Notes under the pieces: model-generated | The model's database searches: none | Seen by the model: only the letters and a program-made list of their open reading frames with translations | What the model was told of the DNA's origin: nothing | NCBI GenBank assembly: GCA_022885665.1 | Contig: JAGQDJ010000007.1 | Location: 558,001-622,000, forward strand | DNA length: 64,000 nt | DNA from: Triops longicaudatus | Taxonomy: Eukaryota > Arthropoda > Branchiopoda > Notostraca > Triopsidae | Direction: 5' to 3' | Translations under genes and position numbers: made by a program | Shown here: one piece after another, positions 22,659-35,400 of the stretch | How positions within the stretch are numbered: position 1 is the stretch's first letter | Layout of the letters: each line of letters opens with the position of its first letter

Positions 22659-24725
22659 AAATGTAATGCGTTTTCATAGCATACTAAATACCATATCGTA
22701 TCCGTTATTGTTGCATTAATAAATATTAAAAATCCTTTATTTATTTTTTCCCCCGCAAAGTTCCTGTCCGGCGTCGATTTGCCATGAAGTCAAGCTGTTA
22801 CCGGCAGACGGGTTGCTTCAAGTTCTGTCCAAGAAAGCGCGGGAACTTCTTTTGTGCTAACGATTGTTCCCGGTTCCATGCTCTTTCGCTAAAATACCTT
22901 TTTCTTCATGAAAATACGTATATATCTTTTAATGAGTGCGACATATTGTCAATCGTAGTCTTGCATTCCAATTATCCTTAGGAGAAAATCCCCCTCGGAA
23001 ATTCACTATCCATTGTTCAAGCGCCTGGCTTAGTTTCCTCTAGAAATCGTGCAGGTAGCGCTAGTTGCAGTCAATCAATGTTCGTGGCAGAGTGTTCCCC
23101 CTTGGTCGGCTCTTGACTGGGTAGTTGCTTCAGTGTTTTTTGGGCTTGTTTGTATTTTTTGGTCAATGGATTTTGCATCTGTATGTCGTTGGATATACAC
23201 GATGAAATCCTTAACTTGAAGATGTTTTCTGTTTAAGGTAAGTCCTACGCATTTTAAACCTTGAAATTACCTAACGTTGCCTCTCTGCCCTTCAAATTCT
23301 CTTGCCTCCTTTCCTTGCTTTCTTAACTGCCCCCAAGCTACGCGAAGTCCGTCGTTTTTAGAACGCAAACAAGATGAGTAATCGGATCTGGTTCAACTGA
23401 CTACTTGCTAAATAAAGCTCGCAACTTCGTGTTGCACCACATTAGTTTTTAAAGGGAATTTTTGTCAACGAAAATTTTGGTTATCTCCGTGGTGACGCAA
23501 TCAACGGAACCAGAGAAAGCCTTTGTCACTCCCCCTTGACTCAATAATAGCAACGACGTCACTATCCTTGATCTGGTTGTTGTTGGTCACAAGATGCACT
23601 ACGTTGCATGCATTCGGTCACGTTATGCGATGGATAATGTATTTTTATTTATTTCTGGGTCTTTTACTTTGTTATGTGTTTCAGGTTTTTTCCGTAATGT
23701 GTTGTTGGCCGAAGCTGCGTCTTGGCGGTCTTGGGGCCTTAAATGCCTGCGGCCTTGCACTCGATTGCTACCACTACTGTTATAACTTCAACGCTTTGTA
23801 ATTACAAAATCTGGTACCTCCCAAAAAAGAGTAGATCCAATCTATCGCTATCCTGTAACCTGAAAAAGTAAGTACTCCTATCTTAAAAAAAATGCTATAA
23901 AAATTACTGCGATTTAACTTCGCAATTGCTTTTTTCCTGTAACTCAATTAGCATGAGAAATTGAAATGTTTTGGCTGATACCCTCGAAATTACCAAAATA
24001 TTTTTGAAGTAACGCACATCGTTTAGATCTCTGAGTTTAAATCAGCCGTAGAAGTCTTAAAGAATTGCAAAGGTCTAATTGGGCCCTTGTGATTTGCCAA
24101 CTACAGCTTTGTTGCTCGTGTTAGTACGTAAGCTAAAAAAGCTACGTAAGCCTTTGCAAAGATTAATGAAGAAAATATCGAACTGATAATTACTCTGAAG
24201 CATATCGTGGAGTAGCAAAAGCGTGATGCTAAGCAACCGACATTACATGATGATGGTGTGAAATAATTTTTTTGTTTATTTTTCAGGTTCTGCGGAAAAG
24301 CAGGTTCCAGTTTCGTTCGGCTAGTCATTTTTTTCTCCTTGGAACCTGTACCTTCGAAAATTACCTTTCAAAATTTACGGTCTGAAATTTAATGGAAAAT
24401 ATGTGTAGCTGATTGTAAGGAAAGGAAAAACAAGAAACATCTTCTCTTGCCCACCTGTATATGTTTTCAAAGCATGGGCAGCACATTTAGCTTTTCAAAC
24501 ATGGTAAGCTAATTTTTAGATTTGTGTCGTCTGCTTTCTTAATTTTCTTTCCTCTGTGATCGTTTTTACTCCTTTCCTAATCGTATGAGGTTATAAAGTA
24601 TCAAATTTCAGAAGTTTTCTCTTTCCGTTTTGATTTATATATTTTAATATTATGTCTCGTTTTTTGCTTTATAAATCCAGTTGGTTTTCGGAGTTTAAGT
24701 TTCTTCTCGCGACGTTCTTTTTGCT

Positions 24726-27700
24726 ATGAAATACTGTCGTCCCGTGTGGGTTGGCATGCCGGCTGGATTACGGGATTGGCTGTGTGGTGAATTAGAAGCG
24801 CGAGGACTCGACCCACCTCTGGCTTCTTTATATGCCCGTTGCGTCATTTCCATACTGGCGGCCTGGGAAAAGGATCCAAGCGATTGGGATGCGGAGTTTT
24901 ACGCCGGACATGGAGGCAAAGCACCGGAGGTTCCTTTTAAAAGCTTTAAAGGACTCAACAATAAACACAAAGTAAGACACAGTGGAAGGAGTTACTTTTC
25001 TGCTGAAACAACAACAATTTTACACTCTTAGAACTTATTTTGCAAATGAGTAATAAGAATGCGGTGATGTTGAATTGGTTGTAAGAGTAGTTCATTAACG
25101 AATGTTAGAAAGAAGCAAGCAAGCAAAACGAATAAGGTTGCAGGAGTAAAAGCTCGTAAGTGAACCCATCGCATTCATCGCAGTTGACAGCTTCTCCGCT
25201 CAGAGTACCGCGTGTAAGAGAATTTTGGTCAGCCCACATGGCAGTTAAGTTATCAAGTACAAGAACCATATGAAAGAGATAACCCGGTCTATTGACCGTT
25301 TTACAAAAATTCTCAGTTCTCCGTGCGATTTAACTGTATATTCGTAGCTTGTGTGGCAAACTGGTTGCCACTAGTGCTTCTCCAAACCGATATTTCATTG
25401 TCCTTCGTTGATGTCGTTGGCAATGGCACCTTTACAACACTTTACATGGTTCACATTTCACTAGAAAATGACGAATTGGAGTACGGGGCTTAACCGCTCG
25501 TTTTGGTTTGTGGAAGTAGGTTGAATGTCCGTATTGTAAACCAAGAATTTGCAAACAAGTTACCTTTCTAGTAGATACAGGGGTTATACTACACTGACAG
25601 CTATCAGCAACACGGTAAACCCGCCGTGCTAAGTTTCTGTAGATGTTCAGATCACGCATAATGTATTTTACAAATACTTTCTGGTATTATGTGAATCACA
25701 TTTCTAATGTGTAACCGATATAACACGATAGGATCAGCGACTTCGCAGCAAACCGCGTCTGAAGAAAACCATGTGCGATGATGTGCTCACAGGACACGTG
25801 AAGGGCGTGGCTCCGCGGGCGTGGCTTTCCCATATGCGTTCTCGTCTTCACTTTTGGAACGACTATGACGGCGAGGAAATGAAGAAATCTGCAGCTGTTG
25901 AGTGCCTCTTATCTGCGTCTGATCAAGTAAGTACAATTTGCTTTCTTTAGTCACCACTTCATTCAAATTTTCGTTCTTGGTTTTGGTTGTTTTCTCTTTG
26001 AAAACGAAATTTTAGTGGTAAGTTTGCGATGAAATGCAAGAAATGCGATCTTCCAAGTTTTCTGTTAGTGCTTGCTTCCCTAAAACACGAGTTGCGTCCT
26101 TTCGTAGTTCAAGTTCTGTCCTTTCGCAGCTGCTAGTTGCTAGTTCTTCACTTTTCCACTGTTCTTTCCGACACATTTTGAATTTTGTCTCTAAAATTTC
26201 ATATTATTAGTTGTAAATAAACACGTCTATTCTGCGCAGAAACGAGAAAAAATGCCGTTTGAGTCAGTGCAAATATTGCCGCGCGATATTTTATAGTTGT
26301 CAAAAATTTACCAAATTTTGCTTTTCTTTCGCAGGAATGGAGTGTCGAAGCGTTAGTAGACGAGTTGTGTACTAGGTTGAAACTCATGCAAATGAATGGT
26401 GAGTTTTCTATCGGAGAACAATATAGTTGAGCCTTACGCTTTTGTGAAACGAAATTCATTCGTACCATAGGTGGGATATGGTCGGCTAGCGCGCCAGAGA
26501 CATCATCCGAAACTTTGGTAATATCTCCGCCTAGCGCTCCTCTGGAGCATCATAGTGCCCCGGAAGCTGTGGATTACTTTTCTGTGTTTCCTTCCTTGAC
26601 GGAGGTGGTGTCGCCCATCATAGCCGTGGATGCCGAGCCGGTGTGGTACCGGGGCAAAGGTCGCGAAACAAAACGCGTGCCGTTTGTCCAGAAAGGTCGC
26701 ATTTCTCGGAAAGAGTCGCATTCAGCTCCGGGCAGTTGCCACTGGGGTTGTTTGGAGCGCGGAGTTGCAGAAGGGGAGATCCGAGAAGAAGAGGAAGAAG
26801 AGCATCGTACGCCGTTGTTATTCGAAGAACCTTTTTTGCCAATTCAGACGTCCGAAATTCTCGAATGGAACGAAGATTTGAGCAGCGAAACGGACTCCGG
26901 CGTTGCGGAAGTTGCCAGCAGTTTGGCAATTTTGCACCATAGCCGCGAAACAAGCGATTTTGTGGAAGTTCAGCCCAGTTCCACGGCGCCGCTTCATGGC
27001 GTGGAAAAACCCTTGCTGAATATTGTGAAATGCGATCTGAAAGACGAAGCCGGCGAATCCCATACCCAAGATGGCGATAACGAGAATTTATTGACTTCAT
27101 CTAAAACACATTTCTGTCCTATAAAGGTATCTTTAATTAACTATTCTTTGCAGTTTAGCGTTGAAATTTTTTTTGCCGTGGTCTGGGTTGAGCTAGGTTC
27201 GTTGCCGTGCATGTATTCGTATCACTCGATGTTTCACTACCTTGTTATATTTAACTTTCTTGTTGTAATGTATTTAAAGAATTACGCTAATATATATTTG
27301 TGTAGTTATATTAAAATATATAGTTGCATTAACAATTAACTAAACATTTGTGATTAAATGTTTACAGGACGATCCGGACACTGCCGACTTCGAAGAAACC
27401 GAACCTGTGGCCTCGAAAGCCATTCCCGAAGGTCCTGAAGAAGTTCGTTTCGTGCCCACGCCTTCGGGCGCCACCTTGTACTTGCCAGCGTTGTCCTCGT
27501 CGGGTCGTAACGAGGCGGAGTGGCAGCGTTATATGGTGTACAAAGCATCTTCTACCTCGGAGTTGGATATCGCCGTGAAATTTCGCGTGCGCGGTACAGA
27601 AAAGTGCGTCCAAACTGAAGAGCACCCGTTCCCGTCATTCGATCACCTTTTCGCTCACGTGTCCGGCGATTCCGAAATAACCCCGCCCCCTTTCCCAGAG

Positions 27701-30700
27701 TTGCTGAGTGACGCCGTGACGTCAGCGTCCTCGGCCGCGATGCAAATGTTACACGTTCTGCATACGCAAGAACAGTTTCCTTTCGCCTCGTCGAGTCTCA
27801 CCAAAGAATTCGAAATTTGGAAACCACTCGATGACACGTTTTCGTGTTGGGCAGACCCTGCTCCCCCTACTGAACTCGACTGTCATTACGACTGGCCGGA
27901 TGCGTTTGCCTTGGAACGAAACCCTTATACGAAAACGAGCATAGGCCCAAAGGACATTGGGCTGGGAAAATATAGTATCCGTCCTTTCCACCAGAGGGAT
28001 CTGTGGACCGATTTGGAATTCCACACCAGCGATCCGGACGTGAAGCGGACAGGCTGGGAAGAAACGACGGTCGACAAATGGCCCGAAGGAAAGCGACAGG
28101 ATTGCTGTGTTGTGAACGAGTTGGAGGTTAAGGTAGAGAAAGAGGAAAATGGAGCGAAAGACGAGAATGTAGAAGGAGAAGGAGGGGAGGAGCTACTGGC
28201 CGAGATTTGGGAAGCCGTAGCGAGCAATGAAAACGATCTGGGCGATCAGTTGGGAGAAGTGTTGGTTGAAGAAGATAGTTTGTTAGCGGAGGACCAGTAT
28301 CAGAACAATGTTGCCGCGTTTCCTGAGCAGGACTGGAAGGAAGCGGACATTGATCTGGACGGATTGTGGAATCCTTTAGAAGGAGAAGTGGATGTGTGCG
28401 AGTGGCTGGTACCAGAAGAGGAATATCAGGAGAATTCCGCAGATTATGGCCAGGTTTGGGAAGGAGAGAGTTGGAACGTGTCAGGAGTACCAGTCGAGTA
28501 CTTGGATGACGACATTTTTGACGAAATGTTTGGCTCTTTGGACTCTAACCAAGTAATTCCATGTTTTTCTTACAACATAATTTACTTGTTATTGTTTATT
28601 GTACGTGGTACAATTACGACCGTTTTCCTTGTCTAGAATACTTTCAGTCATTTCTGTTGTTTTTTTTTTTTACATTATGTTGCAGTATTATTTGTAAGTA
28701 CTATTTCATTTATCTTTTGTTTACTATGTGTTTCTTCTATGTGGGTCGAGGAAAAGGCAAAGTGAAATGATTGTCATTTCCCTACAAGAAAGATACACTG
28801 GTATCTGAATGTAAAAGAAAGAAAAGCTAGGGAAAGTTTCTTATTTTAAGGTTTCTCGTTGTGTGATTCTATGAACCGAGGCGGGTAAGTGCTGTAATAG
28901 CCGAAAAGCAAGAAAAAAGTTCGCGTACAAAGAGCTCGTTGTCTCTTAAATGCAGATGTTTTTTTTTTTTTTTTTTAGTCAAATACGCTATTGCTTATCC
29001 AGGATTCTGCCTGCCGTTGCAAGTTGTTTTCATTTGCAGATTTTCTCACAAAGGAAGACTGAGCTCTCCGCTCAATCTTCCTTTGTGAGAAAATAGTAGT
29101 CCTTTGTTCGACGTTTTCTACGTATTCTAAAAAAAATCCTGAAAGTAACGAACAGTGGAAAAGGGCAAGTTTTCTCATCCGTCCTCGCGTTGATTTTAAT
29201 TCTTTTCCGATTGTTTTTCCGATTTTTTCCGATTTCCTCGATGTTTTGGTTAATAGGTGATCTTTGAAAGCATAAAATAATTTCCTGTGTACTTTTCTGT
29301 TATAATCCCCCCTCCGATTTGCTCATTTCACGAATGTATAAAAATTTTAGTTAACTTACAAATCAACATTCCTGACCTTAACGTAGACCTAACTTAACTA
29401 ATCTAACCTAATTTATCACAACATAACTGACCTATCATTTGTATCTTTTGATCTGTCTTTTTGAATTTTGTCACTTTTGATTTTTTTATTGGCTCGCCGG
29501 GGGTAAATACGTTAAAATTTGTTTAATTAAATTAGGTTGGGTGGAAAAACTAGGAATCGAGGGGGTGTATAACAGAAAAGTACAATTTTCTATTCCATAA
29601 ATAAAAATTTGCGAAAACTTGAAAAAAAGTCAAAAGAAAAAGCATTGAAAAAAAGTCGCACCCGCGCTGCCGAACCAGGGTCCATTTTGCGTGTTTACTG
29701 TTGCAGTGCGAAATTTTTTTTTTTGTTTATGTACTATACGAATAACGATTGAGTTCGTGGAAGTGAGAGCTCACGAACATTTACTCGTGAGTGTTTATTT
29801 CCAAGTCAAGGAAAGTTCGCCTGCGTAAAAGTACTTTCTTCTGGAAACCTTTTCCATGGTATTAGTGCTACGTCCGCGTGCAAATTTTTAGCTCTGACAA
29901 AAGCCTGAAACGCTCAACTAAAAGAAAAGATGCCTAACATTTACTTTTCGCTTCAGTACGTATGCATATTGCATCAGAATTTCGTTTCTAATAACATAAA
30001 ATGTCGCAAGGAAAGTTAAGCGAGGAGTCTTCTGATTGCAGTTTTGCTTTGACTTAAATGAATACAGAACACATTTTTCATTTCATCTCCAGTCATTGGT
30101 CAAACAAAACTATATTGCAAATTATGCGAAGTGCATTTCACTTTCTCTAACTTTCATGAGAAATCATGTATACTAAAAGATTAGTTTGTTCAGCCTGTTT
30201 GTCATTTAGTTTTGCATATTGTTACAAGCTTATTTATTGTATTGATGTATCTATTTTTATTGTCTTATTTCAGAGTCTATCTTCGACAAATAGTACGATT
30301 CAAGCTTCAACGTCCAATAGCAAGTCCCGTCGACACTTCCGTCGTCGCAGGACTTCAGTCAGGAAGGGAAAAAACGGAGGAGGAGGAGGAGGTGCTATCC
30401 ATCACACCAAAGCTCGTCCTTGTTCGTTTTTCGTGGAAGGCCAGTGTCGTCGTGTGGATTGCAAATTCTCTCACGACCTGGGCTCCATCGTGTGTCGCTT
30501 TTGGAGCGAAGGTTCGTGTTTCAAAGGCGAAGACTGTCCGTTCAAGCACACCAACTCGGTACGTGCCAATGAAGAATCGCATTTAGGACGGCATGAGGAG
30601 TCTGACATGTCGGAAAACGAAGCTTTGGGGAGCAAATTTGAGCTGAACTCGGATAGCGATTTCCCGACTTTAGGAGCTGCCAAAAATATCCAAGTAAGAA

Positions 30701-30978
30701 ACCTTTGGAATTCATTTTTTTGGGGGTGGGTGGCAAATGTTTTGTAATATTTTGAAACGCAGTTATAGTGCGCATTTTTTGTTGCATTGTTTTGCAAATT
30801 GTATTATATTTTGATTTTTTTACCATTGTCAATCATTTGTGTACTATTTTTGTGTCTTTAGGAAGGTAGTGGACGGAAGTTGAGCCAGCCACGCCCTATT
30901 CCGAAGAATTCGGTGAACATTCTAGGTAGTGGGAGTAGTGGTGGGCGGAAACGACGGCGTGGCCATCGTCAAGTGTGA
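24726..30978 (+). CDS. Unassigned protein: PWI-like N-terminus plus tandem CCCH zinc fingers
   Basis: Seven exons: 24726-24971, 25738-25926 (or from 25732), 26335-26398, 26471-27126, 27368-28552, 30274-30693, 30862-30978; about 958 aa. Residues 1-166 (LRDWLCGELEARGLDPP, then AVECLLSASDQEWSVEALVD) resemble the PWI-like helical domain of CCDC43-type proteins. The middle 600 residues are low-complexity, acidic and Trp-containing (PFLPIQTSEILEW, LDGLWNPLEG, DDDIFDEMF). An Arg/Lys-rich and poly-Gly stretch precedes two fingers near 830-870: ARPCSFFVEGQCRRVDCKFSH (CX7CX4CX3H) and CRFWSEGSCFKGEDCPFKH (CX7CX5CX3H). A DSDFPTLG motif follows and the tail is KRRRGHRQV. RNA binding is inferred from the fingers. 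I do not recognise a named orthologue. Intron 5 (1.7 kb) holds a hairpin. Confidence 0.82.
29040..29094. repeat. Near-perfect 25-bp inverted repeat (hairpin) in an intron
   Basis: Arms 29040-29064 and 29070-29094 pair at 24 of 25 positions around a 5-nt spacer. Arm sequence begins ATTTTCTCACAAAGGAAGA. It lies inside intron 5 of the CCCH gene. The loop is too short for a typical microRNA precursor. Confidence 0.8.
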
Positions 30979-32481
30979 TGGGTAGACGTACCGGCATTTT
31001 TTGTAGACGAGCGAAATTATTTCATCTAGAACAGCCATTTTCTTCTTTTCTCTTTTTGTCGAACGTACCTTGGTGAAACTTCAGTTCTTGAGTTCCCTGT
31101 TTTCTCTTCTTTTCCTCCACCTTTACTGACTTCGTTTATCCCTTGGAAAGTAACACTCCCCTATGTTCCCTCCCTTCCCACCCCGTGTTACCCTGTGTTG
31201 TGATGGCTCCATTGCGTCGACTAAAAAAGGAGACAGGGAGGAGAAACTTTAAAAATTACCGAGTTGAGTTTGATTGGTGATCTAATAATGTAGACTGGAA
31301 GTTGTGAGACAACAGTATGCAAGTTGAGGAAATTAACATGTCTTATTTTGATTCCTCATTTGGTTTTGCCCTGGCGTCCTTAAAAAGTTCAAACTGCCGT
31401 CCAGTTTTCGAAGTATGACAAGAATAGGTATCTGGATGTCATGAAATTCTTTGGATGGACTGAAACTAGGCTTAGCTGGACATTTCTTAAGAATTTCTGT
31501 TTTAAGAACGCGGAGAAATTCGTTTACATCAGAGACGCACCCAAACCCGAATACTTAATTATTATAGGGATAGGAGAAGACAAGATTCGAAATGTGCGTT
31601 CTCGGCATTTACGCAAATTTAATCTACAAGGAATTTTCGTCGAAACACTTAACCTCGTAGACGAAGGAACTGCTGCATTTTAGCCAGTTTCATGCATAAG
31701 ATGTATCCGACAAACACGCTCGCAGTTTGTAGGTATACTTCGGAAACGATAATGTAAGTCATACTAGGATGGTTTTGGTGAGCTACTTTGATGTCCAGCG
31801 CGCCTATTTTTTTAGGGCCTATGTAGTCGTTTTCCTAACCCCCAAACTTTCGGGTACATTTTGTGGTGTGAAGGTAGGAGAAATACCCTTGACGCCAGTT
31901 CAGCGACGTCGTAGTTGGCTAATCATTTCAATGGTTATTTCAGCGACGCTATTGCCATCTAACAAGACAAATTGTAAAGGTGACTTGTGATGACAAGTGC
32001 CTTGTGATGTCAGCGGTCATTTAGGATTTGCCATTTTTCATATTTTATTTACATTCGTGAAACTTGGAGATAATTGAATGTGACGTGCTTCATGCATTTG
32101 CTCTATTACGACGTAGGAAATATTATGTGCAGGTAAATATCCTTAGCGTGTATTCATAACAAGTTTATTTCCTTCGCCCGGATCGTGACGTGTTTATTTG
32201 CCTTTTTTTTTTCAAATAAAGCTCTCTAAACTAACACGTATACTGTTGTAATCAACATTCTTTTGAAAATTTGCCGAGGCTCTTTGTTCACGGCTTATAA
32301 TGATTGGTACAATAACAGATCTATCGGTCGTTGTAATCATGATTATTTTGAATGCCGGTTTGTTGATCAACTTGTCACGATCGTGTGAAGAGAAGTAAAC
32401 AAGTGTACACAGGTAGCTTATGTATTTCTGCGTTTCAGATAGGTTGTTCCACCCTATGAGTCCAAAACCAAGTCTCCAATC
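30979..32481. other. 3' flank of the CCCH gene and GLG1 promoter region
   Basis: No supported gene. One isolated 80-codon frame (31441-31683) is unrecognised and not called. The GLG1 promoter and 5' UTR should lie just before 32482. Confidence 0.4.
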
Positions 32482-35400
32482 ATGAACCCGCAAGTCAAAT
32501 TCTTAGTGACCGTGTTGCTGATTTGTACAATTGATTTAGAACGCGTATTAGGGCTAAACGACATGCAACGTTTATCGAAACGCAGCACATTAGCCGAAAG
32601 TCCAGATTGTAAAGAAGATGTCAAAGCATTGTGTGCCAACGAAGGCTCAGACGATGACTTAGTCGTCTTAAATTGCCTTCAGAACAGCGAAGTATTTAAA
32701 TTTCTCCAGCTTTTATTGGCTCTTCATCTCCCGAACAAGTTTACTAATATTTCTGTTGTTACTTTCCCGCTTTCTCGAACTGTAGATTGATGGCAAAATG
32801 GTCGTTAGTCAGACATGCCATAACGTAAGTAAATGTCCTCAATATTCTGAACGAATTATTGCGAACTGACTCGTGTTTCATATGTTTTGCCTAGTTGCTG
32901 TGGTCGTTTAAATTGAACATCACCAAAGATAACCGTTTTCTCGACACGGCGTCTCGCGTTTGTCGCGAAGAAATTGAACGCATTGACGAGTGTCAAACTG
33001 CGAAGGACACGCCCAATCATCTGCTGCCCTGTTTGTTAGAATACGTCGACAAGATCAATCTAGCCCAGTGTAAAGAATTCGTCGTCAAAGTGGGAACGAT
33101 TATCTTCACCGATTATCGGTTAATTGACCAATTCGCCCAAACCTGTGAATCAGATATCCGGAAACTGGGATGTGGGCGTGTCGATGCCAAATCTGACGTA
33201 AGCATTACCTCGTTTTTAAAATTAACGAGTGTTTGCTTAATTCAGAATTTTAGGAATTTTGGGTGCTTGAATTGCTTTGAATTAATAAGACCGATAGTTA
33301 TTTATCATTTTGATAAAAAGAATAATCATGAAAAACAACCAAACTTGAGTAATGGAAACACATGAAGTGAATTTTTGCTTTCAGTCATTCTACTGGAAGA
33401 AAGATTATTAAAACAGGAATAAAGAGAGGAAAGGCTGCTTCTTCAGAGAAGTTTCGCGACTTGCCCGAATTGATTTTCCTGTCTTTTTGGTTACTTTTAG
33501 GCAAGTCGTCCACAAGGGCAAACCATAGCTTGCTTGTCTGAGCATGTCTCGGAATTACAGCCGGATTGCTATCGGGAAACGTTGCGCGCAGCAGAATTGC
33601 AATCCACGGACTACCATTTGGACCGACCGCTGTTCCTCGCCTGCCGAGCCGATCGCGAGACTTTCTGTCGCCAAATCGTAGCTGGCGACGGCCGCGTGTA
33701 CAAGTGCCTTATGCAGCAAATTGCGAGCCCTACTATGAGTACACAAGTAAAAATTTGACTTATAAGTCTACTTTACTTAACCATTTCGAAAAAAATAATC
33801 AGAAGTATCGTTATGCCTCGTTCGCAGTGTCGAGACCAACTTGCGAGGCGACAAAAGCTGGTTTCTCTAGATTATAAAGTGAGCCATGGACTAGCCAAAG
33901 CCTGTAAAGCAGATATCAAAACGTACTCCTGCAAAGGATTCCAGTCGAAAGACAAAAACGTACAGTTGGCAAGAGTGTTGTTATGCCTAGAGTCGGCTTT
34001 ACATCGAGGTAAGTTGCTCCTTACACGCCTAATTGTGGCTGATTTAGTTCCGTTGCTGCGTAGTGTGCGATCTAAAAATCTGGGTGTGTTGAATGAAACT
34101 TGTTACAAAATTGTGGCCGATAACATTCCTTCTACACCAACGTATCCCACATAGAAGCGTTTTTCATAGCCTTTGCTTCTGAACAATGCTTATAAGCCTT
34201 CAAAAGGTGGAACATTTATCAAAGTACCAAAGTACAGTGAAACTTTAATTTAAGTAAAAAAAAATAGCTGTCCGTTTCGTTAACTTCAGCTTTGGAATTC
34301 AGTAAATAGGACTTAACATCATTAGAAATTTCTTCGATGACAAAACTTATCCTCTCTGACGAGTAGTTGGGTTAAATTTGCATCACATGGCAAATTTACG
34401 AGGAAAAATCGGAGACTTGAGTCTTTAAGTCAGTTTTATGGTTATATTTTGTTTTTGTTGGGTATAGTATAGCGATGTATTTTGTTTTACTTAGATCGCT
34501 AATGAGTTTTTTCGTTTGTTTTTTTAGGAGATGTGGTGGATCCTGTGTGCCAGTCCGAAATGTTGAGACATCGCCAAGCTTTGTTGCAGAATTACAAACT
34601 TTCGCCCGAGCTGGTTACGTCTTGCGCCTCGGATATCGAAACCTTTTGCAAAAACAAGCTTGTGGGAGGAAGAACCATTCATTGTTTGATGAAACAAGCC
34701 AAAAGAAGCCGGAAAGCGGAGAAAGGACTTTCGGATGTTTGCCGAAGAGCTGTAAAGACATTAAGCCCTTTTTTTGTGGTTTTAATTTTCCTACAAGTGC
34801 CCTTCGAAAAACTAAGCCTCAATTAGCTCTTATTTTCAAATATTTATGTTTTGCTTTTCGTAAGATTTTTCTTTTAAATCTAATCATTGTTGCGTCACAT
34901 TCCTAATTATTGATATTTGAGGGAATTTTACACATTACAATCTGTATTATTCAGTATTTATTTCTTGTATATATTGTACACGGGATCGTCGCGAAGGTGT
35001 TTTCATGGGGGGAGCCTTAATTATGCCGACTGTACTTGAAGATTTTACCGACTCGAGTATGATACTTTTTTACCGAATCGGCTTTTGACCAATTATTGAT
35101 GGGGGTACATCCCCAACCTCCCTCGCGACGCCCCTGATCGTGCGCAATGCGTTCTTTACCAGAATTTAACTTTTCCGTGCGTATTTTTATAAATCGGTGG
35201 TTACTTTTGTTTTCCTTTCGGAATTCTTTTTAAAAACAGCGATTTAATTCCTTTTTTTTGTGTGTGCTTCTAGGTTGAAGACTTAGTTCGTCTTACAGAT
35301 GCAGGTGCAGACTGGGAGACAGATAGCGTTCTCAAGGAATCTTGCCAGCCGGTAGTGGAAGCTCACTGTAAGGAATCGATTGGACACGAAGGGCGCGTTT

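Larger units (their letters stand above)
20537..24725. other. Intergenic region between TBPL1 and the CCCH gene
   Basis: No supported gene. It contains the second copy of the 184-bp repeat (22229-22411) and a degenerate GGGGCG-type MITE (about 22512-22658). The remainder is AT-rich and presumably includes both promoters. Confidence 0.4.

Noticed and set aside
31441..31683. Isolated 80-codon frame with ATG in the CCCH 3' flank
   Set aside because: No recognisable domain, no supporting neighbours or splice partners; it could be chance in AT-rich DNA.
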